Source: Bacillus sp. WMMC1349 (GTDB lineage Bacteria; Bacillota; Bacilli; Bacillales; Bacillaceae). From it: DNA of 64,000 bases. Positions 38,760 to 49,305 of the stretch are shown here, piece by piece; position 1 is the first letter of the stretch, and every line of letters begins with the position of its first letter. The stretch is from NCBI RefSeq assembly GCF_013155385.1, contig NZ_JABJUQ010000007.1, forward strand, positions 3,814,501-3,878,500. The letters run 5' to 3'. Below the pieces are notes generated by a model, which saw only the letters and a list, made by a program, of their open reading frames with translations, did no database searches and had not been told where the DNA came from. The position numbers and the translations under genes were made by a program.

Positions 38760-40553
38760 ATGGCAGACAAGAAAAAGAAAAACAATGAGTTAGACAGTTC
38801 AGCTAAAGTTTTTGAAGCCAGTACTTTAATTGAAAGAGCCGATCAACGAAAAAAAGATTATGAGAACCTGAAAGAGAAACTTCAGACATTAAAAACAGCG
38901 TGTCTTGGTGTGGCGGATTTAGGCGATGATTTCACAGGAAAAGGCGCAGATAACATTAAAGAGTTTTTTAGAGGACAGGCTGAGGTTGTCGACAGTTGGA
39001 TCAAACTTGCTGATATGCAGATTTCTTTTTTTAATGGGGTCGCAGGTGATGTCAAAGAGAAGAAGCTAACCGATTCGTACATCGAAATGTCTTTTTTAAA
39101 GACTGAATTGAAAAATGCAGATAAAAAATCCGATCAAATCGTTGACTCCCTAAAGAGTGACATGGATCGGATCATAGACCGAGTGAATGATATCGTTGAT
39201 CTGGATAAGTGGACTGACCACAATTATACAGTAGAGATGTCAAAAGCACAAACAACTCGGAAAAATGCAATTGATGCAGTAGACGATCTCGATGAATCTT
39301 TGACAGGCGAATATACACGGGCAGTAGCAGAAGCCGAAAGTGTCTTCAAAAAATATTCTGCATTGATGGAAGCCACAAGTAATGGAAAAAGCGCTTCTCC
39401 TATGTATTTTGATAAGAAGGCTTTTCACTCGAATAAGTCATATAAAGAAGCAATCAATACCGACAAACAGGCGACTACATATATTAATGCGAAAAAAGAG
39501 CAAGCTGAAGCCAGAGAACTGCAAGCCAAACAGGAAGAAGAAATGGAACGCCTGAGAAAATTGCAAGAAGAAGAAGAGAACAAGCCATGGTATCAAAAAG
39601 CCTTGGATGGAACAAAAACATTTGTCGGGGAAGCCAGTGGGTATTATGATTATAAGAGAGCGAAGGACGGCGTTGATCCGGTTACAGGTGAAAAGCTGAC
39701 AGCCGGGCAACGCGCCGCAGCCGCAGCAATGGCCGCAGCTGGATTTATTCCAGTTGTCGGATGGGCTGGTCGTGCTGCTAAAGGAGCGAAGGGCGTATAT
39801 GGTGCATATAAAGCCGGAAAAGCTATCTCAACCGCAGACAAAGCACTAACTGCCTATAAAACAACCGCAACATTCAACAACTTACAAAATGTTCAAAAAG
39901 GTCTATATGGGCTTGCTTCAACAAATGGCTTTAGCGAAGCACTCACTGGCCGGGATATGTTTGGGAATAAAATTTCGGATGAACAGCATCAGAATAGCCT
40001 GAATCACGCGATAGCAATGTTGTCTCCTCTCGGCATGCAAAAAGCCGGAAAAGTGCTTAATGTAAACTCACACAACGGTAAAGTCACTAATCTTTACAGA
40101 GGTGAAGACTTTCCTTATAACCCCAAAAGACCAAATGGTATAGGAAAGTCTCATATATCACCTAAAACCGGTAACCTTGTACCTGCCAACAAATCTGGTA
40201 TGTATCAAGACCGTCAGGTTACTGTAACAGAACACATCCTTGGTGGCTATAGAAAAGGTGGGAAATCAAACAGCCCATATACAAGTTTTACAATAAATAA
40301 AAAGGTTGCAAAGGGATATGGTGAAAATATAATAGAGCTGGACATACCTGCTCTCCGTAAAGCAATCAGGTCTGGTGAAGTAAAGGACATTGTAATTTTA
40401 TCTCCTAAACAAATCGAAAGATTAATCAAAAATGATACTCGACAGTCTGAACACTGGAAAAACTTAGCTTTAAAATGGACTCAAAGAGACACTGAATACT
40501 TTGTAAAAGGTGAAGTTCCAAAACAATTTATTAAACTACATCTGAAGGAGTGA
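38760..40553 (+). CDS. LXG-domain polymorphic toxin, complete
   Basis: A 597-residue antibacterial toxin. Residues about 10-235 are an LXG domain (VFEASTLIERADQRKKDYEN, DDFTGKGADNIKEFFRGQAE), the module for export by type VIIb secretion. A charged coiled coil (EEEMERLRKLQEEEENKPWY) and a pre-toxin segment (DPVTGEKLTAGQRAAAAAMA) follow. The C-terminal domain (about 440-597) has an ADP-ribosyltransferase-like order: YRG (R447), SPYTSFT (505-511), then TEYFVKGE (E579, E585). This activity is inferred from motifs only. ATG 38760 has AAAGGA 7 bases upstream; GTG 38757 is the alternative. Confidence 0.87.
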   Translation: MADKKKKNNELDSSAKVFEASTLIERADQRKKDYENLKEKLQTLKTACLGVADLGDDFTGKGADNIKEFFRGQAEVVDSWIKLADMQISFFNGVAGDVKEKKLTDSYIEMSFLKTELKNADKKSDQIVDSLKSDMDRIIDRVNDIVDLDKWTDHNYTVEMSKAQTTRKNAIDAVDDLDESLTGEYTRAVAEAESVFKKYSALMEATSNGKSASPMYFDKKAFHSNKSYKEAINTDKQATTYINAKKEQAEARELQAKQEEEMERLRKLQEEEENKPWYQKALDGTKTFVGEASGYYDYKRAKDGVDPVTGEKLTAGQRAAAAAMAAAGFIPVVGWAGRAAKGAKGVYGAYKAGKAISTADKALTAYKTTATFNNLQNVQKGLYGLASTNGFSEALTGRDMFGNKISDEQHQNSLNHAIAMLSPLGMQKAGKVLNVNSHNGKVTNLYRGEDFPYNPKRPNGIGKSHISPKTGNLVPANKSGMYQDRQVTVTEHILGGYRKGGKSNSPYTSFTINKKVAKGYGENIIELDIPALRKAIRSGEVKDIVILSPKQIERLIKNDTRQSEHWKNLALKWTQRDTEYFVKGEVPKQFIKLHLKE

Positions 40554-40557
40554 TAAT

Positions 40558-40842
40558 ATGCTTCTATATTATAAAAATGAATGTTTGGGTGAAGTAAAAG
40601 GCGCTACTGTTGAGGGTGTCTGGATGTATGGAACAATCATCCCTAATGAAAACATGGAAAAATTCAAGGATTTCTTTAAGGCTGTAGTAAACGAGGATGA
40701 TCCTTTTGCCATTGAGCAGTATAGTGAAGAATGGTTAGATGAAGAAAATTGGTTTATTATCGATGAAAAGCAAAAAAAGGTTGGTATATCTGTACCGGGG
40801 ATTTATGAAAATGACAATGAAATTAATTGGAGATGGAGATAA
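40558..40842 (+). CDS. Probable immunity protein, second copy
   Basis: Identical to 1605-1889. Here the pair with the complete toxin gene is intact, 4 bases apart. Confidence 0.7.
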   Translation: MLLYYKNECLGEVKGATVEGVWMYGTIIPNENMEKFKDFFKAVVNEDDPFAIEQYSEEWLDEENWFIIDEKQKKVGISVPGIYENDNEINWRWR

Positions 40843-40848
40843 GCAAAG

Positions 40849-40873
40849 AGGCCCGTTGTACAGGGCCTTTTTT
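40849..40873. terminator. Toxin/lysis convergence terminator, second copy
   Basis: Same AGGCCC/GGGCCT stem and T-run as 1896-1920. Confidence 0.85.
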
Positions 40874-40874
40874 A

Positions 40875-41699
40875 TTACTTCAATAACGCCTCAAGTTTCG
40901 CCTTCGTCTTCGGTCCATACATACCGTCCGCAGCTAGTCCATGCATCAATTGGAACCGTCTAACCGCATCTTTTGTCTTTCGTCCATAATAACCATCAAT
41001 CCCGTTATTCTTCGAGCATTTATCTGGATAAAAATAAAGGGCTGCCAGTGCTTCTTGAATTTGTCGTACAGCTTCCCCTTTCATCATTGGAGTTTGAAGC
41101 TTATAAACACCGGAAGGCAAAGGATATCTTGATTTCTTGTTATGACTTGAAGATGAGTCTGTTTTAGATCCGTTTTTATTTCCTAGTAGACGATCAACTT
41201 TTTTCCGAAATGCTGTTAACTGACTTGAATCACTTACCCAAGGAGCCGGACAGTTTTTTCGTGTGACATCATAATGACGAACGATTCTGCTTGTAGATAG
41301 TCCGTATCGCTTACATAGTTTCGCAACTAGTTCAGCCGCATTTTCGACAGTCTCACTGTGAATTTTCCCGTCTTTTTCAACACACATTTCCACACTAATT
41401 GCTGTTTGGTTGGCATTTGGTTTTAAGAAGCTAACATAACAACGATTTCCATCATGTGCATGGTACGCCATTTCATTTTCAGGGATGATGTACTGTGCTT
41501 CTTTGCGGTCCACAAAGTAATGGGCTGAGGCATATCGCTTAGCTGCAACACATGTCCCATTGAAATAGTTACGTTCATTTAATGAAGATGCCCCAGGCGT
41601 CGCTGTATAGTGCATAACAATTCCTTTCACACCTGATAATTTAGCACCTGGACGAGTATAACGATTAACTTTCACAAAATTTTTCACGACTTTTACCAT
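40875..41699 (-). CDS. Endolysin amidase, second copy
   Basis: Identical to 1922-2746: Amidase_2 plus PG_binding_1 domains, 274 residues. Confidence 0.93.
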   Translation of the reverse strand: MVKVVKNFVKVNRYTRPGAKLSGVKGIVMHYTATPGASSLNERNYFNGTCVAAKRYASAHYFVDRKEAQYIIPENEMAYHAHDGNRCYVSFLKPNANQTAISVEMCVEKDGKIHSETVENAAELVAKLCKRYGLSTSRIVRHYDVTRKNCPAPWVSDSSQLTAFRKKVDRLLGNKNGSKTDSSSSHNKKSRYPLPSGVYKLQTPMMKGEAVRQIQEALAALYFYPDKCSKNNGIDGYYGRKTKDAVRRFQLMHGLAADGMYGPKTKAKLEALLK

Positions 41700-41756
41700 G
41701 TAAACCACTCCTCATTTTTCTTTTTGAATAAAAAAAGACTGCCTTTTGGCAGCCCG

Positions 41757-42020
41757 TTATTTTGTTAATCCGTTTTGTTTTAACACTTCTTTTTGTTTCT
41801 TACCTTTCTCTGTGACATAGTTGTTTTTATACCATGCGACGATTGAAGTAATGATCGTAAACACTGTGGAACCCACCAAATACAAAGTATCTGCCAGTGT
41901 GTTTACTTGGTCCTCACTAATCGGCAATGCACCCTTTCCGAACATCATCAAAGTCTGGTTAATAAGTGCAATAAAAAGAAGCACCGTCCGAACGACTGTA
42001 CCTTTATCAAAGTTTTTCAT
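41757..42020 (-). CDS. bhlB: BhlB-type holin, second copy
   Basis: Identical to 2804-3067; two membrane segments and conserved [10 protein letters not shown] tail. Confidence 0.9.
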   Translation of the reverse strand: MKNFDKGTVVRTVLLFIALINQTLMMFGKGALPISEDQVNTLADTLYLVGSTVFTIITSIVAWYKNNYVTEKGKKQKEVLKQNGLTK

Positions 42021-42032
42021 TTTTCTTCACTC

Positions 42033-42245
42033 CTATTTTATATTTTTTTCAATTTGATCCAGCTTATCAATCACAACATCATATTTCTCACTGAATTTGG
42101 CTAGCACTTCATTTTGTGCATCAATCTGTGAATTAAGCTTGTTTTCCCTTTCTTTTGTTGTATTTAATACATAAAACAATATCCAACAAAAAAGAACCGC
42201 AAACGGTCCTTGAGTCATCAGATATTGAGTGAGATCCATCTCCAA
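42033..42245 (-). CDS. bhlA: BhlA-type holin-like protein, second copy
   Basis: Identical to 3080-3292; TTG start chosen for the same Shine-Dalgarno reason. Confidence 0.9.
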   Translation of the reverse strand: MEMDLTQYLMTQGPFAVLFCWILFYVLNTTKERENKLNSQIDAQNEVLAKFSEKYDVVIDKLDQIEKNIK

Positions 42246-42303
42246 AGGCTTCACCTCCTTTAAGGCAAAATAAAAAAGCCCAATCGGCTCTTTTATAGTT
42301 CTG

Positions 42304-42750
42304 TTATTCTGTCTTGTTGCTAGGAGGCTTATTGGAATCGTAAGGTTCTCCAATGATTTCTTCATATTGTTTCGGTGTGATCTTTCCGGCACCTACTCCA
42401 TCATGAATTTGTTTCTTCGTCCACAGACCGTCTTTATAAAAGCCTTTCATATATGTGAACCAATCTGCCGTCTTTTCTGATCCTTCTATTGAGATCATAT
42501 AGTATAGATGAGCAACCTGTTTCCTCAAAATCTCGGTTGCACTAGGTTCAGGCGGAGAAGGCTTCACGCTATCAATATACTCTTGTGTAGCCGATTCAAC
42601 CCACACACCTTTCTCTAGCTGGTATTTAGGATCGTATAGCCCTTCAGGGATTAGCACTGTCGTACTATTAGGCGGTAATGTATCACCATTTATCTCAACA
42701 TCATCTTCACCAGCATATTTAAAGTTTGCATCATAATAAAGAACGTGCAT
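42304..42750 (-). CDS. XkdX-like protein, second copy
   Basis: Identical to 3351-3797. Confidence 0.75.
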   Translation of the reverse strand: MHVLYYDANFKYAGEDDVEINGDTLPPNSTTVLIPEGLYDPKYQLEKGVWVESATQEYIDSVKPSPPEPSATEILRKQVAHLYYMISIEGSEKTADWFTYMKGFYKDGLWTKKQIHDGVGAGKITPKQYEEIIGEPYDSNKPPSNKTE

Positions 42751-42764
42751 ATTTTTCCCTCCCC

Positions 42765-44132
42765 TTACCATAACGGAATTCCGACATTAAATGAGACTCT
42801 CGTAACACTTGCATTATCATTCGCCATGATGCCGTCATATCTCAGCTCCCCATCAGTGGTTAAAGAAAAACGAGCGATTCCGTAAGATCCAATTGTAGGT
42901 ACAACAAAATCAACAAGCCTAGAGAGCTTAATTGTGAACTTTGCCACAATGGTTCCGATAGCCGGTAAGGAACTGAAAGAGCCACGTAACCATAAGACAT
43001 TATTATTGACGGAGAATTGTAACGGGAACGCTGAATCTTGCTTTGCCCCATTGATCAGTGTAGCCGCATTCCATTCCGGCGATAAATCTGACGTTGATAA
43101 AGACCGTTGCCACCCCTGCCAGCCTTCCGTTTGATCAATATAATTCGTATAAAGGTTGTTTTTCCAATCAAGTGCTATGACATAACCATACGTACCTAGT
43201 CCTTTTTCATCCGTTCCAGTCATATGAAAAATCCCTCTTGACGAGTGAGGACTCGGCGAGTTTTTGGCTTTCCCAGAGCAATAAAAAGTTCCGAACCGTT
43301 TGCCGGACTGAACTATTTTCAAATAGAGATCATCCGTATCTCCTATGGATACCAACACGCCCCCAGTGTCATTAGATATTTTAGTTAATTGACTACCATC
43401 CCACTTCATACGATCCGTAGATGTAATATGCCGAGTAGAATCTTGATTGTGCGTGTCAAAATCAATCTTCGATGCTTGCTTCATATTTTCGACATTAGAT
43501 AATCCAACCTGCGCTTTCGTCACCGCGTGTGGATTTTCCTTATTCGCTGCATGCTGATCCGTATAATGTTTTGCGTTTGCTTCTGCCTTGTTTGCTTTTG
43601 CTTGCGCTCCGTCTTTTGTTTCAACGTTATTCAGTTCTGCAAACTTCTTTTGAAGTTCGTCTAATATGTTGTCTGCATGTGCTGCCTTTTCTTGAACAAG
43701 GGTTTTGAGCGTCTCAAAATCTTCGATATAATATTCTGCCATCGGGACAATATCCGCATCCACAAGAGCTTGATCAATCTTAAAAGAAAACTTGTGAATA
43801 CTCATTTTCTGACCGTTATCATAATTGACATAAAGTTCAGCCTGCACTGTCCCAAAATGCTTCATTTGTTCCGAAGTCAAGACATAAAAAATAACGCCTG
43901 CAAGAGCGTCTCCGACTTCCGTATGAACATAAAAGTGACTACCGTCCGCGAACTTCATAAACAGTTTTCCGTGAGTCGCGTTTGATATGGGCAATGGTAC
44001 ACCGTCTTTCAATAGTTTAAAGGTTATTTTTGCCGTCCCAGTGTCTTGTGTACTGTATTGAATACTAGTTGATATATTGCGTTTGACTTGTGCGTTTACA
44101 TCGAACTGAATGCCGGAGTCTTTATATATCAT
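42765..44132 (-). CDS. BppU-like baseplate/tail fibre protein, second copy
   Basis: Identical to 3812-5179, 455 residues. Confidence 0.82.
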   Translation of the reverse strand: MIYKDSGIQFDVNAQVKRNISTSIQYSTQDTGTAKITFKLLKDGVPLPISNATHGKLFMKFADGSHFYVHTEVGDALAGVIFYVLTSEQMKHFGTVQAELYVNYDNGQKMSIHKFSFKIDQALVDADIVPMAEYYIEDFETLKTLVQEKAAHADNILDELQKKFAELNNVETKDGAQAKANKAEANAKHYTDQHAANKENPHAVTKAQVGLSNVENMKQASKIDFDTHNQDSTRHITSTDRMKWDGSQLTKISNDTGGVLVSIGDTDDLYLKIVQSGKRFGTFYCSGKAKNSPSPHSSRGIFHMTGTDEKGLGTYGYVIALDWKNNLYTNYIDQTEGWQGWQRSLSTSDLSPEWNAATLINGAKQDSAFPLQFSVNNNVLWLRGSFSSLPAIGTIVAKFTIKLSRLVDFVVPTIGSYGIARFSLTTDGELRYDGIMANDNASVTRVSFNVGIPLW

Positions 44133-44145
44133 TTAACCACCTCCG

Positions 44146-46707
44146 TTATATTCCTGGATGAATAAAGACTTTTGCCACACCGTAACCCTGATCTTTATTA
44201 AAGTCTTTGCGGATTCGCATGACATAAAGGCCTTTACCTTTATCCGATTTTGTACCTATTCCATCGTTAGGTACAATGAAATCACCGGTTTTTACTGTCT
44301 CATCAATTCTAACGAAAACCTGACCAACTAAACCGACTACATGCCATTCATCGCGATCTTCTCTTGGTGTGTATTCAATCTTAGGATCATAATCTGGGTT
44401 TTCTTTCGGAATCTTATATTCACGGCCATCTTTAATCATTGTTTCATAGATCAAACCACCGAACTCGTTTCTAAGATATCGGTCATTCCAGTAAAACGCT
44501 GCACCACCCATGATAACGCCCGCAGTTTCAGAAATAACACCGAGAACTTTTTCACCTGTTTGCGCTTTTCGAATTTTATCGCCATCCAATGTCACCAGAT
44601 AGCCAGATTCAATTTTGTTTCCGTCTTTAGATTCGAAGTATTCCGCAAGGTCCTTTAGGTCTGACACGCTCTGGACGGCTCCCGTACCTCGTACCGATCC
44701 AGCCTCTGCATTCACTTCGACTCGTTTATTAGCCGTTGATGGCTCACTTCCGAACCCCCACACTGTGGTATAACTCTTGTCGTTTATGACATTGACAGAA
44801 CCGAGAACCATAGCTGAAACTAAATCTTTGCCTTTCACATGGGAATTATTTGAACCCATGACAACAGACCGAGAGCCTTCTGTTGTGGAACCTCCCCGTG
44901 TTCCGATCAATACATTAGCGTCACCTTTAGCTTTGCCACCACCAGTAGAGCCGATAATTGCGCTAGTATCTGACAAAGGAGAACCAGAACTTGATGCAGC
45001 TCTAAAACCGCCCTTGATATTGTTTGGAACAAAGGGGTAACGTTCACCTGCGATCACAGCCGCATCAGTATATCCAACAGCACGCACCGAAACAATATTT
45101 GCTTGGTTGTTTGGCGCTGTTACACCGGCTATCCCACCTTTTGTATGTGTGATACCATTCATTAAATTAACGTAATATACCCCACCGCCTAAGCTAATAC
45201 CGACTTTTGCCGAATCATGGATTGCAAAGTTTGAGATATGAACATCATCCGTTCGTTGATCGCCTCCGATCACATGAATATCTGTACCAGCTTTTGCGAA
45301 ACCATGCATTTGTAATCCGTTAACATTAATCTTTCGACTCTTATATTGAAAAGCGATGATTGTTGTCCCTTTATAGTTATACGTAGGATCGCCAATTGCT
45401 CGGAAGTTTGAAATCATGACATGTTGATAAGCTGAAACAACAAGCGCTCGTGGATCTAATCCCACACAGAGATCATTAAATACTGGTTCACGCGCTGTAC
45501 AATTGACTAACGAAACGTCTCGAGCCGTTTCGCTCCACGGTTCGTTTGCTAAGTGATGTCCAATGTGACGAAGATCAAACGCGCGAACATCTCGAAATGA
45601 TTCACAACCTGTAATGTGGACGTTAGAAGGCGCCGGCCATTCCGGATGTGCTTTCACCTCAACCCCACGGACATTCCCTGACGTATAACAATCAATAACC
45701 CAAACGTTTTTAGACCCGTCATCTACCTCGACACCGTTCGAATTTGCCTCTCCAACTGGATGGGCCTTTCCACTAGGATTGGTCATCACACATTGCGTGA
45801 TAAAAATATACTCACTATAGTGCGTTGTTACTCCGTCATCTCCATACCCCGAACCAACGCATCGATCAAACCAGATATACCGGCAACCACTTTTTGTATA
45901 ATCAACATCCGCAATATTATAGCTTGGTGCAGAGGCATCAAAACAATGTAACCCCGGATTAATGCCTTCTACTTCTCGCGCAATCCCGAATGTAACATTG
46001 GCAAAGGTAAGACAGCTCGAATGTATTCCACCGGTTGCACTTACACCGCCCTGGCGCTCCGGATTCCAATCAAGCGACATTCCTTCTACAACGATATTTC
46101 GGTTTCCCTTTACATGATCCGCGTTCGTGACCACCCACTCACTAGCTGGCGTATCTTCGTGCAGTTTCATCGTAGTAACACCGATGCCTTGACCAACCAT
46201 GTACGTCCAAGACGGAAGTTTGACGCCTTTTACAATATAGGTACCGGCTGATAGGTTCAGACGTACTTTACCGGTACCAATCGCTTTTTGAAATGCTTCT
46301 GTACTATCTTTTATACCGGTCGGATCAGCACCGAAATCGTCAACATTTACGGTCCGTTTGATTTTTTGTAGTAGCTTACCATACTCCGTATCTAATCGCT
46401 CTTTAAGTAAGGGAAATACCTCACCATCCGCTGTAACTCTCGAATCGACTACCTCTTTAACGTTGGTCCCATCGGTATTTAATATTAAATTTCGTATTCT
46501 GTTCTTTAATCCTTCTAAAACCGAAGACACAGAAAAACCGCCGTGATCGACTTGTTTTGATGTATGGGCTGTTTTAGATAATTCATGACTTTTCAAATGA
46601 TACTCGTGATCATTTAAGGTATTTTCAATACTTTGCATATCTGATTTTAATTGTGCTTGATGACGGGAGTTTCGCGTTTGATCATAATTTTTTATCAGCT
46701 GCACCAT
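44146..46707 (-). CDS. Pectate-lyase-fold tail spike, second copy
   Basis: Identical to 5193-7754, with the C-terminal self-cleaving domain intact. Confidence 0.85.
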   Translation of the reverse strand: MVQLIKNYDQTRNSRHQAQLKSDMQSIENTLNDHEYHLKSHELSKTAHTSKQVDHGGFSVSSVLEGLKNRIRNLILNTDGTNVKEVVDSRVTADGEVFPLLKERLDTEYGKLLQKIKRTVNVDDFGADPTGIKDSTEAFQKAIGTGKVRLNLSAGTYIVKGVKLPSWTYMVGQGIGVTTMKLHEDTPASEWVVTNADHVKGNRNIVVEGMSLDWNPERQGGVSATGGIHSSCLTFANVTFGIAREVEGINPGLHCFDASAPSYNIADVDYTKSGCRYIWFDRCVGSGYGDDGVTTHYSEYIFITQCVMTNPSGKAHPVGEANSNGVEVDDGSKNVWVIDCYTSGNVRGVEVKAHPEWPAPSNVHITGCESFRDVRAFDLRHIGHHLANEPWSETARDVSLVNCTAREPVFNDLCVGLDPRALVVSAYQHVMISNFRAIGDPTYNYKGTTIIAFQYKSRKINVNGLQMHGFAKAGTDIHVIGGDQRTDDVHISNFAIHDSAKVGISLGGGVYYVNLMNGITHTKGGIAGVTAPNNQANIVSVRAVGYTDAAVIAGERYPFVPNNIKGGFRAASSSGSPLSDTSAIIGSTGGGKAKGDANVLIGTRGGSTTEGSRSVVMGSNNSHVKGKDLVSAMVLGSVNVINDKSYTTVWGFGSEPSTANKRVEVNAEAGSVRGTGAVQSVSDLKDLAEYFESKDGNKIESGYLVTLDGDKIRKAQTGEKVLGVISETAGVIMGGAAFYWNDRYLRNEFGGLIYETMIKDGREYKIPKENPDYDPKIEYTPREDRDEWHVVGLVGQVFVRIDETVKTGDFIVPNDGIGTKSDKGKGLYVMRIRKDFNKDQGYGVAKVFIHPGI

Positions 46708-46743
46708 CTGCCTCACTCCTTTTTAAACAAAAATAAAAAAACG

Positions 46744-48456
46744 CTATCTGAGCGTTTGAAAAAGTTGGTTGATATATCGTTTTTGATCTCTTAACTGCTT
46801 AGCCTGACTAACGGCGATATCTTGAATATCTTTTCTGAAATTCGCGAATATCAATTTTGGACTACTGTAAGGATCTAAAGGATTGTACTGAATTGAGATC
46901 AGCCGTACATCATCTTCAAACGTGATACCATCTGCCGTATCAGCTAAGACATGAATCGTATCACCTTTCCAGAAGTCCTGTTCAATTTCTAATAGTTTTG
47001 GTTCATAGATATATTGAAAGTCTGCCTCGATTGTCATTTCAGGATATGGATTCACATGTTTTTTAAGCGCTGAAACCATGATACTCGCCTTTTTATATCT
47101 TTCATCCCTGATCGGTTCTGCCCAACGTGGTTTTCCTTCGAGTAAAAACTTTTTTTCATCTGGATGAATGTACAAAATCGGCTCAAATTCATATTTTGGT
47201 TTTTTGCTATCTGCGCTACTGCCTTTTTTCAAAGCACCATAGCCCCAAGCTCTAGTTGTGCTGTTTTGTGAGTTAATTTTAATGGAGATACCAGGCATAT
47301 TATAGCGTGAATCTAAGGTGAAATTAATCCGTTTTCCCATCTTTTGATAAACATACATTTTATAGTTATCGACATCGATCTCAAGCTTGTAATCTTGGAT
47401 AATTTCATCCATCAACTCTGTGGAATTCTTATCCCCAAAATTTTCTTGTTCTGCTGCATCAAATTCTCTTTCAGGCGTTTTAAAAATATATTTGAAATTC
47501 GTATCCTTTAACGCAATATCTAACGCCTCTCTTAACTTTAGCTTTTTTGAGACCGTTTCATGGATGCGATTGTTAATCAGAAGCACAGTGAAAATATGGC
47601 TTGCTGTAACGGTTTTCCTTAGAACATTTTTTTCTTGATGGATTTCAATATCTGTAATGTAATACTTTTGATGATTGAATTTCCTCTCATCCAAATACAG
47701 AACATTATCATTCACCAATAAATCAAATTCCATGGTGTTCTCCTGTGTTTTTGTGATCGTAAAGGTAAAACTCTTCTTCCCTGTCTTATCGTCCGTCAGA
47801 TCGACTGAAACGCCCGTTATTTCGACAACACTTTTCCCGTCTTTTGTTGAAACGTGCAGTTGTGGAAAGGTAACATCAGAAGGTAGATTCTGATTGAGCG
47901 TGATGTCTTTCCCGTCATACTCTTTACTAGGAAATTCGGGATCAGGTGTCGGTGTATCAGGTACATCTGGTCCGTCAGGGACACCTTCCACAGTGTCATA
48001 TTGTGTTAGTTTGTAAGTAAATATTAAACTATTTAATTTAATGGCGTAATTCGGATCAGTCGCATAACCGGCTTCAACAAGTGCGGCTGTTGCTTTCTTG
48101 TAATCTTTTTCCCCTACGACAGCTTGATAGTGATTAGGATCCCAGCTTGTCCCGTTGACATATAACTTGGCTAAGTCTTGAATCGATTCAGACCAAGATG
48201 GGTATTTGCGAAATCTGGCTTGCACGGAAGTTGGTTTTCCGTTCTTATCATATTCAGTTGTCCACATGAGGACATATTGTCCTTTATACGTACCTTTCAT
48301 TCCAAACAGATTCTTTCCCTGTTGCGCCAGCTCACTTGTACCCCATCCACTTTCTAAACAGGCTTGAGCAATAATTAGGGAAGCAAGAATATCATGCTTT
48401 TTATAAACCCTCTGTGCGTCTGGTGCAATCTGTTTAATAAAATCTAAATTTGCCAT
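46744..48456 (-). CDS. Tail-associated lysin, second copy
   Basis: Identical to 7791-9503: glucosaminidase domain, proline-rich linker, Tal domain. Confidence 0.85.
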   Translation of the reverse strand: MANLDFIKQIAPDAQRVYKKHDILASLIIAQACLESGWGTSELAQQGKNLFGMKGTYKGQYVLMWTTEYDKNGKPTSVQARFRKYPSWSESIQDLAKLYVNGTSWDPNHYQAVVGEKDYKKATAALVEAGYATDPNYAIKLNSLIFTYKLTQYDTVEGVPDGPDVPDTPTPDPEFPSKEYDGKDITLNQNLPSDVTFPQLHVSTKDGKSVVEITGVSVDLTDDKTGKKSFTFTITKTQENTMEFDLLVNDNVLYLDERKFNHQKYYITDIEIHQEKNVLRKTVTASHIFTVLLINNRIHETVSKKLKLREALDIALKDTNFKYIFKTPEREFDAAEQENFGDKNSTELMDEIIQDYKLEIDVDNYKMYVYQKMGKRINFTLDSRYNMPGISIKINSQNSTTRAWGYGALKKGSSADSKKPKYEFEPILYIHPDEKKFLLEGKPRWAEPIRDERYKKASIMVSALKKHVNPYPEMTIEADFQYIYEPKLLEIEQDFWKGDTIHVLADTADGITFEDDVRLISIQYNPLDPYSSPKLIFANFRKDIQDIAVSQAKQLRDQKRYINQLFQTLR

Positions 48457-48468
48457 ATCACTTACCCC

Positions 48469-49305
48469 TTACGCATAGTAGAAACGTGTATCAAATGTGA
48501 TGTCAAAATCATTGGCATTTTGCACTTCAAAATCATTCATTCCGATATCAAGCCCCGGAAGCCTCCCAGATGTTTTGACAGGCTTTTTATTGATCACCGT
48601 ATATTGTTTAACAAAAGTCACAGACTCAGATTTTTTCAACTCGCGTTCTATTTTTAACTTTTCACCATTTGTATGATTGATGATCGTGACATTTTTTCCT
48701 TTTGCTCGTAAGGTTACATGATAATCATGCTGCATAGGGTTAATATAGGCGTCACCAGTGTTATAGACCTGAAACCTTTTTTGATTTTTGAACGTGTATT
48801 TTAGATCATCACGCATTTGAATATTCATCCCCGGGCTCCAGTGTTCACCATTAAAATTTTGTTTTGTTAGAGAAGTAGATTTTGATTCGGCTAATCCTGT
48901 AAAGTTATTAAAGTCCACAGTGAAAACCACATAATTTTTTCCCTTTTCTTTTTGAATACTGAAATTCCCATCACATGTAACGCGAAAACGAAGGTTTGGC
49001 AATAAGTCACTTGAAATATAGTACGGGAAAGGTTTAACCAGTAACGCATAAAGTTCACGTCTATATTGATAGAAATTTTCTGCAATAATAGAATCAATCA
49101 GAATTTCTACTTTTACATTACGCTCTTTATATGTGACATCCCGTGGATGTTGAGGCAATACGAGCCCATTCATTCTGGGAATTGTCACCGTTTCTCTATC
49201 AACATTCGGTGATTCAGGTAAAAAGCTGATTAATTTAAAATAGGGCAGCAAACTAGATAAGCTTTGCTCCCCCAATCCATTATCATAATCAATCAATAAT
49301 TCCAT
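48469..49305 (-). CDS. Distal tail protein, second copy
   Basis: Identical to 9516-10352; shares one base with the tape-measure stop. Confidence 0.85.
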   Translation of the reverse strand: MELLIDYDNGLGEQSLSSLLPYFKLISFLPESPNVDRETVTIPRMNGLVLPQHPRDVTYKERNVKVEILIDSIIAENFYQYRRELYALLVKPFPYYISSDLLPNLRFRVTCDGNFSIQKEKGKNYVVFTVDFNNFTGLAESKSTSLTKQNFNGEHWSPGMNIQMRDDLKYTFKNQKRFQVYNTGDAYINPMQHDYHVTLRAKGKNVTIINHTNGEKLKIERELKKSESVTFVKQYTVINKKPVKTSGRLPGLDIGMNDFEVQNANDFDITFDTRFYYA

